DNA of 64,000 nt. It comes from Oceanobacillus rekensis (GTDB taxonomy: Bacteria > Bacillota > Bacilli > Bacillales > Amphibacillaceae). The stretch covers positions 434,001 through 498,000 of the forward strand of contig NZ_MTBQ01000001.1 in the NCBI RefSeq assembly GCF_002153375.1, written 5' to 3'. The position numbers and the translations under genes are program-made. Shown piece after piece: positions 8,430-17,814 of the stretch (positions are counted from its first letter, which is position 1; every line of letters begins with the position of its first letter). The notes beneath the pieces are model-generated. The model worked only from the letters and a program-made list of their open reading frames with translations, did no database searches and was not told the DNA's origin.

Positions 8430-10859
8430 TTAGGATCTTACATACGAGTTAAATTTCTCATTAACCGAAGCAACAATTTTTTGATAGGATTCTTCTACTT
8501 CATCATCTTTTAATGTTTTCTCTGGATGCTGATAAAGCAAGCTATAGGCAATTGATTTCTTGCCTTCTTCAAGGTTGGCTCCTTGGTACACATCAAAGAT
8601 ATCGACACGATTAACTAATGGTGCTCCAATTTCTTCAATTAGCTCTTTTACATCCCCTGCATTTACGTCTTCATCCAGGATGAATGCAATATCTCTTGCC
8701 ACTGAAGGGTATTTCGGTATTAGCGTATAAGAAGGAATAGAGTCGTATGCTGCAAAAACAATTTCCAAGTTTACATCAAATACGAAAGTTTCTTTTAAAT
8801 CTAATTCTTTTGCGAGGATTGGGTGCAATTGACCGATGAATCCGATTGTCTGCCCACTCATTTCTAGAACCGCGCAACGCCCTGGGTGCATATCGGCTAT
8901 TTTTGCTTGACGGAATGATACTGTAAGCTTCAAATAGTCAAACAGTCCTTCTACAATCCCTTTTACAATGTAGAAATCAACATCTTTCTTTTCTTGCTGC
9001 CAAGGCTGCTCCAACCATTTCCCTGTAAGTGCACCAGATAGACGTAGCTTTTCATCTGGTTGTTTCGTAACAGTTGGTTCATCTGAAACAAAAATGCTTC
9101 CAACCTCGTAGTATCCAAGATTTGTTTGGTTTCTTGCGCTGTTGTATGAAAGCACTTGTAAAATCTCCGGTAAAATGCTTAAACGTAGATATTTATGTTC
9201 CTCACTCATTGGTAAAGAAAGTGCAACTGGCGTACTTTTATGCTCACTGATTTCTGGACTGATAAGTCTTTTTATATCCACCTCATCTGTAAGCGAATAG
9301 GTCATTGCCTCCATAAGACCTGTTCCTTCAATGTAGTTTTTCACTTTACGTTTCAGTGACTGTCTTATCGTTAGTGCACCTGCAAGTCCTGCACCTTGTG
9401 GCAATGTGAATGGCAAATTATCATAACCATAAATTCTTGCAACTTCTTCTAGCATATCTTCAAAAATAGTAATATCGCCGCGACGGGTCGGTACTTGAAC
9501 AGAGAATAGAGAACCACCCTGATTAAAATCAAACTTAAGTCTTTTCAAAATCGAAGCTACGTCTTCAGCTGTCATCTCTGTTCCGAGTCGTTTATTAATT
9601 TGTTCCAGATTAACTTCGACTACATTTTCCGTACGATCAAGCTCATCGAATTCAGCCGCCCCTGCTGCCACTTTTCCTCCAGCAAATTGCTGCATGAGAA
9701 GACATGCACGGGTACCAGCCTTTTTCACACGATTTGGATCGATTCCTTTTTCAAAACGTGTACTAGATTCACTACGAAGACCTGTTTGCTTTACAGTCCC
9801 ACGTACCGATTTTGAATTAAAGTAAGCAGCTTCAAGCAGTACATTCTTTGTTTCGGCTGTTACTTCCGTATTGGCTCCTCCCATAACACCTGCAAGTGCT
9901 ACAGGCTCTTTACCATTCGTAATAACAAGGTTTTTCTCGGACAACGTTCTTTCCTGATCGTCCAGTGTAACCATCGTCTCACCATTCGCTGCACGTCTAA
10001 CAAGAACTTTTTCAGATTCGAATTTATCATAATCAAACGCATGTAGTGGTTGTCCGTACTCAAGCAGCACATAGTTGGTGATGTCCACCACATTATTAAT
10101 TGGACGGATTCCAGCAGCCATTAAATAATTTCTCATCCATAATGGCGATGCCTTAATTTCAACATCTCTAATAATGAAAGCACCATAATATGGATTAAGG
10201 TCTGCCGCTTCCACCTCAACAGATATGTAATTTTCTGCTGCATTATCTTTTGTTATTGTGACTGCTTCATCAGGAAGATTTACTTGTTGATCCAGGATTG
10301 CTCCAACCTCATATGCAACACCTAACATGGATAACGCATCTGCACGGTTAGGTAAAATATCCAATTCCAGAACCGCATCATTTAAGTTGAGCAATTCATC
10401 AACATTTTCTCCCACTGTAACGTCTTCTGGAAATACGAAAATACCGTCTGCGATATCTGTTGGAATATATTTCTCTTCAATACCCAATTCTTTTAATGAG
10501 CAAATCATTCCATTCGATTCAATCCCACGAAGCTTTACTTTTTTAATCTTAAAATTCCCCGGAAGAACTGCGCCAGGTTTTGCTACAGCGACTTTTTGGC
10601 CTTCTGCAATATTCGGTGCACCACAGATTATTTGCAACTGCTGATCCCCTACGTCCACTTGACAAAGATTAAGCTTGTCTGCATTTGGATGCTGTTCACA
10701 GCTCATCACATAGCCTACGACAACATCTGTACTTTTTTCTGCAACATATTCCACACCTTCAATTTCAATGCCAGACTTTGTAATTTTCTCTGCCAGTTCT
10801 TCAGGTGTCAAATTTCCTAAATCAACGTAATTTTTTAACCAATTATATGATACTAACAA
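8430..10859 (-). CDS. pheT: Phenylalanine--tRNA ligase beta subunit (TTG start)
   Basis: 809-residue bacterial PheT. With PheS it forms the alpha2-beta2 enzyme that charges tRNA-Phe in the cytoplasm. Order of domains: N-terminal MLVSYNWLKNYVDL, EMAP-II-like tRNA-binding domain (about 40-150, HPNADKLNLCQVDVG), B3/4 editing domain (about 210-400, DITNYVLLEYGQPLHAFD), B5 (about 405-480), catalytic-like B6/7, and the C-terminal anticodon-binding domain (about 715-809, YPSVARDIAFILDE). The start is TTG at 10857-10859 with AAAGGAGG 8 bases upstream. It is 99 bp downstream of pheS, under the shared T-box, and ends seven bases before a strong terminator. Confidence 0.97.
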   Translation of the reverse strand: MLVSYNWLKNYVDLGNLTPEELAEKITKSGIEIEGVEYVAEKSTDVVVGYVMSCEQHPNADKLNLCQVDVGDQQLQIICGAPNIAEGQKVAVAKPGAVLPGNFKIKKVKLRGIESNGMICSLKELGIEEKYIPTDIADGIFVFPEDVTVGENVDELLNLNDAVLELDILPNRADALSMLGVAYEVGAILDQQVNLPDEAVTITKDNAAENYISVEVEAADLNPYYGAFIIRDVEIKASPLWMRNYLMAAGIRPINNVVDITNYVLLEYGQPLHAFDYDKFESEKVLVRRAANGETMVTLDDQERTLSEKNLVITNGKEPVALAGVMGGANTEVTAETKNVLLEAAYFNSKSVRGTVKQTGLRSESSTRFEKGIDPNRVKKAGTRACLLMQQFAGGKVAAGAAEFDELDRTENVVEVNLEQINKRLGTEMTAEDVASILKRLKFDFNQGGSLFSVQVPTRRGDITIFEDMLEEVARIYGYDNLPFTLPQGAGLAGALTIRQSLKRKVKNYIEGTGLMEAMTYSLTDEVDIKRLISPEISEHKSTPVALSLPMSEEHKYLRLSILPEILQVLSYNSARNQTNLGYYEVGSIFVSDEPTVTKQPDEKLRLSGALTGKWLEQPWQQEKKDVDFYIVKGIVEGLFDYLKLTVSFRQAKIADMHPGRCAVLEMSGQTIGFIGQLHPILAKELDLKETFVFDVNLEIVFAAYDSIPSYTLIPKYPSVARDIAFILDEDVNAGDVKELIEEIGAPLVNRVDIFDVYQGANLEEGKKSIAYSLLYQHPEKTLKDDEVEESYQKIVASVNEKFNSYVRS

Positions 10860-10958
10860 TTGTTATGCCTCCTTTAAAATATATGTGATTCTATCCGTAC
10901 GCGTTCAAAGTGACCGAGAATTTTTCAATGCATCTTTTTCCTCAACATTTTTAAGCTA

Positions 10959-11993
10959 TTATGCCTTATGGTACTGTTTCAGGAACCTAATATCATTCGT
11001 ATAAAATTGACGAATATCGTTCACTCCGTATTTCAACATTGCAATTCGTTCTGGTCCCATGCCAAACGCAAACCCGCTATAAACTTCAGGATCATAGCCA
11101 CCCATTTCAAGTACTTTTGGATGGACCATGCCTCCACCAAGGATTTCAATCCAGCCAGTACCCTTACATACATTACATCCTGCTCCATTACACACCTTAC
11201 AGGAAATGTCCATTTCAACGGATGGTTCGGTAAACGGGAAGAAGCTTGGACGTAAACGAATTTCACGTTCTTCACCAAACATCTTCTTGGCGAACGTATC
11301 CAAAGTACCTTTCAAATCACTCATACGAACATTTTTATCCACATATAAGCCTTCGATTTGGGTGAATTGATGGGAATGTGTGGCATCGTCTGTATCACGG
11401 CGATACACTTTACCTGGACAAATCATTTTCACTGGCTTTTCACCTTTATACTCCCGCATCGTACGCGCTTGTACTGGAGATGTATGGGTACGCAGTAATA
11501 GTTCATTTGTAATATAGAAAGTATCCTGCATATCACGGGCCGGATGGTCCTTTGGCAGGTTCAATGCTTCAAAATTAAAGAAATCTGTCTCCACTTCCGG
11601 ACCTTCTCTGACTTCATAGCCCATTCCAATGAATAAATCTTCTAGTTCCTCAACAATGCTTGTCAATAGATGGGGTCCACCAACTTTAACTGGGCGTCCA
11701 GGCAATGTTACGTCAATCGCTTCAGCCTCTAATTGTTGCTCTAACCTAGCCATCTCCAGTTTTTCACTTTTTCCATCGAATGCTGTTGTAATGACCTCTC
11801 TAACCTTGTTGGCAATTTCACCAACAACAGGGCGTTCTTCCTTGGAAAGTTTCCCCATTCCACGTAAAACACCTGTCAAAGATCCTTTTTTGCCAAGATA
11901 TGCGACTTTAATATCCTGAAGCTCTTTCATATCCTCTGTTTGGGAGATTCTTTCCAATGCCTCAGCCTGTATAGCCTCCAATTGTTCTTTCAT
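10959..11993 (-). CDS. pheS: Phenylalanine--tRNA ligase alpha subunit
   Basis: 344-residue catalytic alpha subunit. N-terminal coiled coil (1-85) that contacts tRNA, then class II motif 1 ([21 protein letters not shown]), motif 2 ([12 protein letters not shown] and [18 protein letters not shown]) and motif 3 ([14 protein letters not shown]). A cysteine cluster [17 protein letters not shown] precedes motif 3; it is normal for Gram-positive PheS. ATG with AAAGGAGG 9 bases before it. It is the first gene after the T-box leader (12060-12376), so its expression should respond to uncharged tRNA-Phe. The upstream rlmP gene ends just before the pheS promoter. Confidence 0.98.
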   Translation of the reverse strand: MKEQLEAIQAEALERISQTEDMKELQDIKVAYLGKKGSLTGVLRGMGKLSKEERPVVGEIANKVREVITTAFDGKSEKLEMARLEQQLEAEAIDVTLPGRPVKVGGPHLLTSIVEELEDLFIGMGYEVREGPEVETDFFNFEALNLPKDHPARDMQDTFYITNELLLRTHTSPVQARTMREYKGEKPVKMICPGKVYRRDTDDATHSHQFTQIEGLYVDKNVRMSDLKGTLDTFAKKMFGEEREIRLRPSFFPFTEPSVEMDISCKVCNGAGCNVCKGTGWIEILGGGMVHPKVLEMGGYDPEVYSGFAFGMGPERIAMLKYGVNDIRQFYTNDIRFLKQYHKA

Positions 11994-12059
11994 TATGTAT
12001 TGCCTCCTTTAAATATGTTTGAAAACTAAGATAGATAAGAAAGTTCTAATCTTTCCTAT

Positions 12060-12376
12060 CTGTGAAAATAAAAATAGCCTTCATCCCTGAAAAGGGACGA
12101 GGCTATTATTTCGCGGTACCACCCTTGTTGACAGTCCATATATATAAATGCATACGTATCCTGTCCAACTCAAATCTGATAACGGATTTCTTATCCGGAA
12201 CACCTTTACTTATAAACCGAGTAGCGGTTGCTCTCGCTTCTGTTAGTAAGGTCCAAGTGTCAGCTCCAGAGTGAAATGTATGTATCCGATACGATAGAAA
12301 TGCTTTCAGTCTAGGCATTCCTTCCCTGAATCGTTCTCCTGAACCCATACTGGCTCCTTCTTCGCTTACATATAAT
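12060..12376 (-). promoter_or_regulatory. T-box leader (tRNA-Phe sensing) of pheST
   Basis: The minus strand carries the conserved T-box core GGGTGGTACCGCG (12111-12123), followed by a terminator hairpin (AATAGCCTCGTCCC, loop, GGGATGAAGGCTATT, then TTTATTTT) at about 12065-12107. The upstream part has an AGUA element close to the 5' end (12338-12341) and a candidate Phe specifier codon UUC at 12273-12275 followed by A. By family knowledge, uncharged tRNA-Phe pairs with the specifier and stabilises the antiterminator. The specifier is inferred by position only; the T-box and terminator are clear. Confidence 0.93.
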
Positions 12377-12382
12377 ATATAT

Positions 12383-12411
12383 AGTATAGATAAAAAAATT
12401 ACTGGATGCAA
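12383..12411 (-). promoter_or_regulatory. Sigma-A promoter of pheST
   Basis: TTGCAT (12406-12411), exactly 17 bases, and TATACT (12383-12388) on the minus strand. The start of transcription would be near 12376, at the beginning of the T-box leader. The -35 box lies three bases from the rlmP stop codon. Confidence 0.8.
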
Positions 12412-12413
12412 CT

Positions 12414-13154
12414 TTAACTTTTCAAATGATACATTAGAATCCCCGCTGCAATACTGACATTTAATGATTCCGCCTTTCCATAAATCGGAATCGTGACAAT
12501 TTGATCAGCCAATTCTAGTAAATCCGGATCAACGCCTGCCCCTTCATTCCCCATGATAATTGCCACTTTCCCATCTGTTAGCACTTCATTATAGTTGGAT
12601 GCTTGCATTAGGGCTGTTGCCCAAATGGAGAAACCTTTTTCTTTTAATAACATAAGTTCTTGGTGCAAATTGGCATGGTAAATCGGTATATGAAAAATGG
12701 ATCCTTGTGTTGCCCGGATGACTTTATCATTATACAGATCCACCGTTCCCTCTCCCAGTATGATTCCATCCATGCCTGCAGCATCTGCCGTTCGAATCAT
12801 CGTACCAAGATTGCCTGGATCTTGAATGGAATCAATAATGAGAATATGACTGCCACCATGACGATCTTTTGGTTCTGCCATCTTTATAACAGCCAGAACA
12901 CCTTGTGGTGCTTTAGTCTGTGAGATATGTGACAAAACATTTTCACTCACTATTTCAATTGGATATTTATCTGTCCATTCCGGAAGTGCAACATCCTCCT
13001 GTATAATAATCTCGAGAATTTCCCAATCACTATTGGATGCTTCCTCTAATAAGTGGAACCCTTCTACCATAAATGTACTAGTATTCATTCTTTCTTTTCG
13101 TTTATGCAGTTTTTTCCAATTTTTAACTTTTTCATTTTTTACAGAAGTAATCAT
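12414..13154 (-). CDS. rlmP: 23S rRNA 2'-O-methyltransferase, TrmH/SpoU family (RlmP/YsgA)
   Basis: 246-residue SPOUT methyltransferase. Motifs: an N-terminal substrate-binding domain (about 1-95, VKNWKKLHKRKER and FMVEGFHLLEEA), motif 1 DPGNLGTMIRTADAAG, motif 2 IIMGNEGAGV and motif 3 SLNVSIAAGILMY, which together form the trefoil-knot SAM site. Bacillus subtilis YsgA (RlmP) makes Gm2553 in the A-loop of 23S rRNA; the same role is inferred from synteny with pheS and sspI. The start is taken at the ATG ending at 13154, with AAGGA 8 bases upstream. An ATG three codons earlier overlaps that ribosome site. Confidence 0.9.
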   Translation of the reverse strand: MITSVKNEKVKNWKKLHKRKERMNTSTFMVEGFHLLEEASNSDWEILEIIIQEDVALPEWTDKYPIEIVSENVLSHISQTKAPQGVLAVIKMAEPKDRHGGSHILIIDSIQDPGNLGTMIRTADAAGMDGIILGEGTVDLYNDKVIRATQGSIFHIPIYHANLHQELMLLKEKGFSIWATALMQASNYNEVLTDGKVAIIMGNEGAGVDPDLLELADQIVTIPIYGKAESLNVSIAAGILMYHLKS

Positions 13155-13189
13155 TATTTCCATCCTTCACATTTTTTCTATCTGTATCA

Positions 13190-13219
13190 TACATATTTTT
13201 ACTGTCCTTGGTCAAACTA
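13190..13219 (+). promoter_or_regulatory. Candidate sigma-G promoter of sspI
   Basis: TACATA (13190-13195), 17 bases, CAAACTA (13213-13219). This is close to the forespore sigma-G pattern (-10 CATnnTA), as expected for a spore protein gene. The call rests on spacing, partial consensus and the gene downstream. Confidence 0.4.
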
Positions 13220-13251
13220 TCTTTAGTTAATTATGAGAAGGAGTGTCGTAA

Positions 13252-13464
13252 ATGAATTTAAATCTAAGAAAAGCTATTTATTCAAACATCTCTACCAATG
13301 ATCAAGAACAATTGGAAGCAACGATTGTCGATGCTATTCAAAACGGCGAAGAAAAAATGTTACCTGGTCTTGGTGTACTGTTCGAATTAATTTGGAATCA
13401 ATCTAATGAACAAGAGAAACAAGAAATGGTCGATGCCTTGGAACAAGGAGTCAAACAGCTTTAA
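13252..13464 (+). CDS. sspI: Small acid-soluble spore protein I
   Basis: 70-residue minor SASP of the SspI family, packed in the core of the dormant spore and made in the forespore. The sequence fits SspI along its length: [17 protein letters not shown] at the start, [23 protein letters not shown] in the middle, and a Glu/Lys/Gln-rich C-terminus. GAAGGAG precedes the ATG by 9 bases. It diverges from rlmP and has its own terminator at 13480, so it is monocistronic, the usual arrangement for sspI. Its DNA- or coat-related role is not established. Confidence 0.95.
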   Translation: MNLNLRKAIYSNISTNDQEQLEATIVDAIQNGEEKMLPGLGVLFELIWNQSNEQEKQEMVDALEQGVKQL

Positions 13465-13479
13465 TTCAAATCCACACAC

Positions 13480-13510
13480 AAGATAGTTGCCTTGGCAGCT
13501 ATCTTTTTCT
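13480..13510 (+). terminator. Terminator of sspI
   Basis: AAGATAGTTGCC (13480-13491) pairs over 12 bp (one G-U) with GGCAGCTATCTT (13494-13505), followed by TTTCT. Confidence 0.85.
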
Positions 13511-13512
13511 AT

Positions 13513-13665
13513 TTGAAAGACTATTTTCACGTGTTGTTTCTTTATAAGCTTTGCAGTTAATATAAACTCCGAATTAGGATAAGCAACTTCGGTGAACCCT
13601 CTGGAAAATACACTCAAAATTTTGTGTGACGAGTAACCTCGGTCCATATTTTCCAGAAAAAGCCA
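13513..13665 (+). repeat. Remnant of a dispersed structured element
   Basis: CTTTGCAGTTAATATAAACTCCGAA resembles the left part of the elements at 19240 and 25010. TCTGGAAAATA and TATTTTCCAGA form an 11-bp inverted pair that corresponds to their CTCTGGGAAATAC-type arms. The G+C-rich inner part of those elements is missing, so this looks like a deletion derivative. Confidence 0.45.
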
Positions 13666-13708
13666 TCTGAAAAGATTTAAATAATTGTCGCTATTCTTTC
13701 AACACTTA

Positions 13709-13737
13709 TTGACTAGTCAGATTATAAATGATATAAG
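13709..13737 (+). promoter_or_regulatory. Candidate sigma-A promoter for the 13.8-18.5 kb operon
   Basis: TTGACT (13709-13714), 17 bases, TATAAG (13732-13737), about 80 bases before the GTG start of the first gene. Two further TATAAT sequences lie closer to the gene without good -35 partners. Confidence 0.5.
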
Positions 13738-13816
13738 AAATTGAACGTCTTTTATTATAATCTCCATTGCATTATAATAAACATGTTAAGACTAAGGAAA
13801 TGAAAGGGGTACATTT

Positions 13817-15397
13817 GTGGGAGAATCAACGAATGAAAATCAGAAAAAAGGGGTTTCAAAAGGAATTATTGCGCTTATCATAGGCGTACTTGTGTTGGCT
13901 GGGGGGACTGCAGCGGCATTCATGATGATGAAGTCTTCACCAAAGGCATCGTATTTCCTTGCAGAAAAAAATTCGATGGATTACATGGTGGAACAAATTG
14001 AAAATCGTTATCAACCAGAACTTGATTGGTATGAAAAAACACAAACAGGAAAATCTGCTTCTACTGTTGAACTGACTGCGGAATACAATGACCCAGCAGC
14101 AACAACTGGCGGTTATGGCATGGATCCGGCCATGTTCATCAATAACTCAAGCATTATACTTGATGCACAAACAGATATGGAAAACAGACAAATTTATACC
14201 GGTCTAAAAGCAAATATCGGTGGGATTGAAGTTAATGACATACAACTTTATTTAACCGAAGAAAAATTAATGCTTGGTTTACCATTCCTGGAAGAAACTA
14301 TCCAAATGAATAATGAAGATCTTGGACCACTTCTACATGAAGCAGATCCTGAAATGTTTACAGGCGAAGAAACGCTTGGGCTAGAAACAATTTTCGAGAG
14401 TGCAGAAGGTGCTTTAGCTGAAGAAGATATCGAATATTTGAACGAAGAATATCTGAAGTTCATCTATGATGAGTTACCAGAGGATGCATTTACAGGGAGT
14501 GAAGAAACTGTAGATGTAAACGGTGAATCTATTAATACAGAAAAAATTGAGCTTAAACTTACCGAGGAACAATTAAAAGATCTAATCACGACTGTATTGG
14601 ATAAGATGGAGAACGATGATAGATTAAAAGAAATCATTCAAGAACAAATGACTGCTCAGCAATTTGGCAGCAGTGTATATATGGATGAAGAAATCGAAAC
14701 AATGATGGCAGATTTTGATACTGCATTAGCAGAGGCTAGAAAAGGCATGGCCGACATCCAAATGCCCGATGGATTAACATCTACCATCTGGATTCATGAT
14801 GAAAAAGTCGTACAACGTGATTTCATCATTGAAATGGGTCCAAATGCAGAGGAATTGGTTACATTATCTGTTAATGGGTCACAGTTACTTACAGAAACCA
14901 ATCAATTTTTCAATTATGATTTAGGTTTTGTGGACGCTCATAGTGATGGTTCAATGAATATCTCAGGAGATTTAAACTGGGAAGATAATCAGGCAACCGA
15001 TTCTATTAGTCTATCAGTGGAAGATATTGTATTATCTTATAACGGATCGGAAACACTTGAGGATGGTACACGTCAATTTGACCGTACGTTTGCCCTCGAA
15101 GAGCCATCCAGTGGTGGTGGAAGTCTATTATGGACCGGTCAAGCAACATATGAAAGTGACCAAATGAATTCCGAAAATAACCTCTCTGTGGAAACACCAG
15201 ACTTTGGTCAGGATATGTTTTCATCAACGATTGTTTCGGATGGTAAAATAGTAGATTCTATTGAGACACTAAGCGAAGAAAATGTGAAAGAAATTGGTGG
15301 CATGACTGCTGCTGAAATTCAGGAATACGTTGAAATGGATGTAACTCCGAAATTCCAGCAATGGCTATTCGGTCTTATGTCAAGCGGTGGAATGTGA
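13817..15397 (+). CDS. Membrane-anchored extracytoplasmic protein (DUF6583-like) encoded with an ABC-2 exporter
   Basis: 526-residue protein of unknown function. After a Lys-containing N-terminus comes one hydrophobic segment (about residues 17-38, IIALIIGVLVLAGG...), so it is probably anchored with the large acidic remainder outside the cell. The outer part has beta-rich stretches (VNDIQLYLTEEKLMLGLPF, DGSMNISGDLNWED) recalling proteins that bind amphipathic ligands. No lipobox or catalytic motif was seen. DUF6583 is a family guess from memory. The start codon is GTG with GAAAGGGG 7-8 bases upstream. It is the first gene before two ABC-2 permeases and an ATPase (60 bp to the next start), which suggests a partner or substrate-handling subunit of that exporter. 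Confidence 0.7.
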   Translation: MGESTNENQKKGVSKGIIALIIGVLVLAGGTAAAFMMMKSSPKASYFLAEKNSMDYMVEQIENRYQPELDWYEKTQTGKSASTVELTAEYNDPAATTGGYGMDPAMFINNSSIILDAQTDMENRQIYTGLKANIGGIEVNDIQLYLTEEKLMLGLPFLEETIQMNNEDLGPLLHEADPEMFTGEETLGLETIFESAEGALAEEDIEYLNEEYLKFIYDELPEDAFTGSEETVDVNGESINTEKIELKLTEEQLKDLITTVLDKMENDDRLKEIIQEQMTAQQFGSSVYMDEEIETMMADFDTALAEARKGMADIQMPDGLTSTIWIHDEKVVQRDFIIEMGPNAEELVTLSVNGSQLLTETNQFFNYDLGFVDAHSDGSMNISGDLNWEDNQATDSISLSVEDIVLSYNGSETLEDGTRQFDRTFALEEPSSGGGSLLWTGQATYESDQMNSENNLSVETPDFGQDMFSSTIVSDGKIVDSIETLSEENVKEIGGMTAAEIQEYVEMDVTPKFQQWLFGLMSSGGM

Positions 15398-15457
15398 TTT
15401 TAAATTCATAAAAGCGTGCTAGATTAGCAACTATGTTATAGAAATGAGTGTGCATCC

Positions 15458-16684
15458 ATGCATTTCATGAGATATCTTTTACTATTTATAAAAAATCATT
15501 TAATGCAACTAAGGAGGAAGTGGCTATCACTTCCTCTTCTTTTAATTTTCCCAATAATTATTGTAGGTCTTACAGCAGTAATTATTATTACCTACTTCTC
15601 CCCTAGCGGTGATGACGAACCAGTTAAAATTGGATTGGTCGACCTCGATGGTTCCACTGAAACACAATTGGTTTGTCAGCTGATTCAAGAATCATCACAG
15701 CTTGGGTCTTACTTAGCAATACATAGCATGTCAGAAAGTGAAGCATTAAAAGCAATCGACAAGGATAGAATAGCTTCATACATCGTATTTCCGGTTAACT
15801 TCACAAGTGACCTATATCAAGGTAACACTACGGAACTACCAATCATCGGCAACCCGAATCAACCGACAGTGAGTTATATGATTAATGAGTTGATGGAAAG
15901 TGTCGCTCGTCATATTCGCTCCTCACAGGCAAATATTTTAAGTCTTAATTATTATGCCAAGAATCTTGGAATGGAAGACGCGGCCCGGAATGATTTTGTT
16001 TTCCAGCAGTTTCAAGAATTTTTGTTTTATACGATCGGCCGTGATCGTATTTTGAGTGAAAAAGAAATATCTAATCAGGCTACATCCTCCCCTATACAAT
16101 ATTTCATTATTGGAGGATGGTTTATCGTAATTACAATTTGGAGCTTTTCTATTTTTCATTTTCTGACAAAAGAGAATTCCAGTCGGATGCGAAATAGAAT
16201 GCGGTTGTATGGTGTTACAGAACTGCAGCAGTCCTTAGCGAAAATAATTGTTACACTTGCAGTTTCTTTCCTTTTTTCCGGTGTTTCCTTTTACTTTCTA
16301 AGCACTATTTTTGAAACAGAAGTCATCATGCAAGACTATATAAGAATTGGAATTGTTACTACTTTATTCAGCAGCTTCCTCCTTCTTTCTCTTGCAATCA
16401 TCGAAGCAATAATTTCATCTCAGAAACTAAGATTATTGGCACAGTCCCTATTCACAATTGCTTCCATGATTCTAAGTGGTGCTATTATTCCGGTCATCTA
16501 TTATCCTTTATCGATTCAAGCTTTTTTGCCATATATTTTCTCTTATGAGGCACTTAGGTGGCTACAGGAAATTTTATTGAATGATCGCTTTTATGCTGAT
16601 TATATTCCATTACTGTTAATGAATGGCACAGGGATATTTGTACTGTTTGGCATCTCTCTTTGGAAGGAGCGTGTGAAGCAATGA
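15458..16684 (+). CDS. ABC-2 type transporter permease (first of two)
   Basis: 408-residue ABC-2 family permease. One TM helix near the N-terminus (about 24-47) is followed by an extracytoplasmic domain of about 150 residues (VKIGLVDLDGSTETQLV..., the usual layout of YhgE/DrrB-like exporters). A membrane bundle of five or six helices follows (about 207-400), with the ABC-2 signature region around RMRLYGVTELQQSLAK. The ribosome site is weak (GAGTG). The end overlaps the next gene by 4 bp (ATGA), implying coupled translation. With the second permease and the ATPase it would form a heterodimeric exporter; the substrate is unknown. Confidence 0.85.
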   Translation: MHFMRYLLLFIKNHLMQLRRKWLSLPLLLIFPIIIVGLTAVIIITYFSPSGDDEPVKIGLVDLDGSTETQLVCQLIQESSQLGSYLAIHSMSESEALKAIDKDRIASYIVFPVNFTSDLYQGNTTELPIIGNPNQPTVSYMINELMESVARHIRSSQANILSLNYYAKNLGMEDAARNDFVFQQFQEFLFYTIGRDRILSEKEISNQATSSPIQYFIIGGWFIVITIWSFSIFHFLTKENSSRMRNRMRLYGVTELQQSLAKIIVTLAVSFLFSGVSFYFLSTIFETEVIMQDYIRIGIVTTLFSSFLLLSLAIIEAIISSQKLRLLAQSLFTIASMILSGAIIPVIYYPLSIQAFLPYIFSYEALRWLQEILLNDRFYADYIPLLLMNGTGIFVLFGISLWKERVKQ

Positions 16685-17814
16685 AACCTATTATCCAAAC
16701 ACGTTTAATCCATTGGAAGAAACAATGGCCGTCTCTAATCTTCTGGTTGGTCCTGCCACTCATCGCAACTTTATTCATTATCAACATGACAAGTATCGTC
16801 CAGGAAGATAGTAAGATCCCGATTGGCATTGTTATGGAAGAAAATACTCCAATGGCAAACAATCTTCTCAAGTCGATTAAAGCTTCTCCATTAATTAGAG
16901 TTTACGATCTAAGTGAATCTGAAGCAAAACAATTGATAGAAAGCCATGAGTTGGATAGTGCTTTTGTTATTGAATCGGGGTATCAGCAACAAATTAAAGA
17001 CGGGAACCGTAACCGACTTATTACAGGGTATCAATCAGACTTATCTTTTGCATATACACCAGTCAGCGAAATGATAATTTCTTATGTACAACAGGATACA
17101 GGAAAAGCTAAAGCAGCACATACTATAATGAACGTAGCGGAAAATATCGATCCGGATACACGCTATTCTTTTGATGAAATTATCAATAAAATACAAGAAG
17201 TTCAATCACAAGAAAACCTGATTCGGACAAATTTTTCATTTAGTAATATGGTGGAAAACGATCATAAAGAAGAATTAACCGTTTGGAATATATGGGGACT
17301 GTGGGCCATTTTCAGTATTCTTTCCACTTTACTTTTGTCTGATTGGATAATTAAAGAAAAATATTCAGGGATACTACCTCGATTTGCTTTTATCCGTTTT
17401 TCTTTTAAAAGCTATCTTATACAAAATGTATTCCTTTATTCTAGTATCCTATTCATATTCGATTCTTTAGCGGCACTCGGATTTCACTATTTTCTTAACG
17501 AACCGGTAAGCTTAAAATTAGTTGGTGCAATTATTGCCTTTCGAATCACATGCAGTGCAGGTGCATTCTTATTGGCTCTGTTATTCAAACATATTTATTT
17601 ATTTTACAATGTTTCATTTACGCTTGTACTATGGATAACAATTACAAGTGGAGCTATCTTTCCAATTGAAAGACTTACCGATCGTTTCCCATGGCTCACT
17701 TATTTAAATCCCCTTCATCCGTTTTTAAATCAGGAATTTTGGGGTCTATGGATGATTATCTTTATAGTGATTATCGGAATTTGGTTTGCAAAAGGAGAGA
17801 AGTTAAATGCTTAA
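16681..17814 (+). CDS. ABC-2 type transporter permease (second of two)
   Basis: 377-residue homologous permease: TM helix at about 19-38, extracytoplasmic domain (IPIGIVMEENTPMANNLL...), then a membrane bundle from about 205 to the end (WNIWGLWAIFSILSTLLLSDWI, FRITCSAGAFLLALLF, ITITSGAIFPIERL). The start is the ATG at 16681 in the ATGA overlap with the first permease, with AAGGAG 11 bases upstream. An in-frame TTG seven codons earlier is less likely. The two permeases resemble each other in layout, suggesting duplication and a heterodimeric pore. It overlaps the ATPase gene by 8 bp. Confidence 0.85.
   Translation: MKPIIQTRLIHWKKQWPSLIFWLVLPLIATLFIINMTSIVQEDSKIPIGIVMEENTPMANNLLKSIKASPLIRVYDLSESEAKQLIESHELDSAFVIESGYQQQIKDGNRNRLITGYQSDLSFAYTPVSEMIISYVQQDTGKAKAAHTIMNVAENIDPDTRYSFDEIINKIQEVQSQENLIRTNFSFSNMVENDHKEELTVWNIWGLWAIFSILSTLLLSDWIIKEKYSGILPRFAFIRFSFKSYLIQNVFLYSSILFIFDSLAALGFHYFLNEPVSLKLVGAIIAFRITCSAGAFLLALLFKHIYLFYNVSFTLVLWITITSGAIFPIERLTDRFPWLTYLNPLHPFLNQEFWGLWMIIFIVIIGIWFAKGEKLNA

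Noticed and set aside
12106-12411. 101-codon minus-strand frame between pheS and rlmP
   Set aside because: It covers the pheST T-box leader, including the conserved core and part of the terminator; the translation has no domain character.
16554-16871. 105-codon minus-strand frame across the permease junction
   Set aside because: Opposite to two overlapping, clearly coding permease genes.
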